Source: Spongiibacter tropicus DSM 19543 (GTDB lineage: Bacteria > Pseudomonadota > Gammaproteobacteria > Pseudomonadales > Spongiibacteraceae). From it: DNA of 64,000 nucleotides. The notes under the pieces were generated by a model. The model was not told the origin of the DNA. It saw only the letters and a list, made by a program, of their open reading frames with translations, and searched no databases. The stretch lies in contig NZ_ATUS01000004.1 in the NCBI RefSeq assembly GCF_000420325.1, positions 227,645 through 291,644 of the forward strand, read 5' to 3'. Shown here one piece after another: positions 63,195 to 64,000 of this stretch (the first letter of the stretch is position 1; every line of letters starts with the position of its first letter). Both the position numbers and the translations under genes were made by a program.

Positions 63195-63217
63195 GGCGGC
63201 GCCACAGTGGGCGCCGC
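63195..63217. terminator. Strong hairpin between rdgC and yqhA
   Basis: GGCGGCGCC and GGCGCCGCC are perfect nine-base arms around five bases, between the convergent rdgC and yqhA stops. Only a weak T-run (CTTTTA) follows about six bases later. Confidence 0.6.
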
Positions 63218-63227
63218 CAACTCGCTT

Positions 63228-63716
63228 TTATTTGCGAGTGATTTTGTCCAGATAACCCATCGCAAATGCCGACACAACAAAGGTGATGTGCAGCAGCAGG
63301 TACCACATGATCTTGTCGTTATTGATCTGCTGGGCATTCATGAACACCTTCAAGAGGTGAATCGACGAAATCGCCACAATCGACGCCGCCACTTTATTCT
63401 TCAGCGACCCCGCGTCCAGCTTGCCCAACCAGCCCAGCTTGTCGGCGTCATCATCCACATCCAGCCGCGACACGAAATTCTCGTAGCCCGAGAACATCAC
63501 CATCACAATCAGTCCACCGACCAGCGCAATATCAATCAGCGACAGCGTCACCAGTACCAGATCGCTCTCCTTCATCTCCAGAATGTGCGGGAAAACGTGC
63601 AGAATCTCCTGGAAAAACTTAATACCCAGCGCCAGCAGCACCAGGCTCAGCCCCAGATAAATCGGCGCCATAATCCAGCGCGAGGAATACATCAACTTCT
63701 CAATCAGCTTTTCCAT
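63228..63716 (-). CDS. yqhA: YqhA/UPF0114 family membrane protein
   Basis: 162 residues, UPF0114 (TIGR00645) type: [72 protein letters not shown], and [23 protein letters not shown] with [24 protein letters not shown]. Three or four membrane helices. Function not established; conserved in gammaproteobacteria. Confidence 0.95.
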   Translation of the reverse strand: MEKLIEKLMYSSRWIMAPIYLGLSLVLLALGIKFFQEILHVFPHILEMKESDLVLVTLSLIDIALVGGLIVMVMFSGYENFVSRLDVDDDADKLGWLGKLDAGSLKNKVAASIVAISSIHLLKVFMNAQQINNDKIMWYLLLHITFVVSAFAMGYLDKITRK

Positions 63717-64000
63717 GAGGCTCTCGGTTGCATAAAGGGATGGGGAAATCGGCGCAAATAATAGCGGTGGGACGGAGAAGACTCAACGAGGACATTGAAA
63801 GCTGAGCAGCTAGCGACCAACCCGCAGATGCAAATAAAAAGAGCGGAGCACAAAATTTAGATATAGGGCAGGGGATCAAGACCGGGATGGATCAACACAG
63901 CCTAAGGCCTGCTTTGCCCCCTTCGGGGCGCCTTCGCGTTGCTGCGGCGTCTAAAACGCGGTGCGTTTTATCGAACCCTGGCGAGGGTTCTCACCGACCC
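63717..64000. other. Terminal intergenic region with clustered hairpins
   Basis: No gene seen. Three short hairpins lie close together at the right edge: GCCCC-CTTC-GGGGC (63916-63929), TAAAACGC-GGT-GCGTTTTA (63952-63970) and GAACCCT-GGCG-AGGGTTC (63973-63990). They could be part of a dispersed intergenic repeat that continues beyond the window. Confidence 0.5.

Overview
The window reads as a piece of the chromosome of an aerobic, probably marine gammaproteobacterium (perhaps Cellvibrionales/Spongiibacteraceae-like). This is inferred from moderately GC-rich coding sequence, a Beta/Gamma-type RdgC, a YqhA (UPF0114) protein, a TonB-dependent receptor and a gammaproteobacterial tRNA-Leu fragment; no rRNA or complete tRNA is present to fix the taxonomy. 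Gene density is high and operons are tightly packed, many with 4-base ATGA overlaps.

Left part (1-12455): two integrative elements stand in tandem at a tRNA-Leu(UAA) site. The right end of the first carries mercury resistance (merT end, merP, merA), an Acr3/BASS-type exporter and a P4-type integrase, and ends at a 56-bp copy of the 3' half of tRNA-Leu (4677-4732). The second (4733-12455) has two unknown genes, a HigBA-like toxin-antitoxin pair, an XRE repressor, a HUH replication protein of phage GpA type, an AlpA/excisionase-like regulator, an unrecognised AT-rich gene coupled to the integrase (possible cargo or defence gene), a second integrase, and a second identical 56-bp tRNA fragment (12400-12455). 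Neither copy has the 5' half of the tRNA, so the intact gene should lie left of the window.

Middle part (12773-43281): after a small outer-membrane beta-barrel gene comes a 30-kb catabolic block. An IclR regulator of the PcaU/PobR type sits among operons encoding: a Rieske oxygenase, glutamine-synthetase-like ligase and CHMI isomerase; RidA, a TauE exporter and a periplasmic metallo-beta-lactamase-fold enzyme; carbamate kinase and a DUF2877 protein; an oligopeptide-type ABC importer with an amidohydrolase; FdrA, a 58-residue FdrA-domain protein and two DUF1116 proteins; and ALDH, cyclase/hydrolase, gamma-glutamyltransferase, PLP deaminase, class III aminotransferase and DAO oxidase. Nearly every operon start carries the same promoter-embedded operator: a CGAACA-N2-TGTTCG dyad plus a third half-site 19 bp away. 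FdrA + DUF1116 + DUF2877 + carbamate kinase match the E. coli oxamate carbamoyltransferase/carbamate kinase set (AllFGH-AllK), so I infer phosphorolysis of a ureido or carbamoyl compound with ATP recovery. The ligase, DAO oxidase, ALDH, aminotransferase and GGT recall gamma-glutamylated amine (Puu-like) catabolism. The actual substrate is unknown.

Right part (43995-58558): a TonB receptor, SnoaL-like proteins, a YtcJ-type amidohydrolase lipoprotein, a flavoprotein with two C-terminal haem-c motifs, alanine dehydrogenase with an Lrp regulator, an IorAB-type molybdenum hydroxylase, a second MBL hydrolase, a HIT protein and an amidohydrolase lacking the usual HxH. Two of these genes have the IclR-type operator, so they probably belong to the same regulon. 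Short degenerate tandem repeats (14- and 16-bp units) flank the flavoprotein gene. The last part (58564-63716) looks like ordinary chromosome: CPA-type Na+/H+ antiporter, an unknown lipoprotein, rdgC and yqhA.
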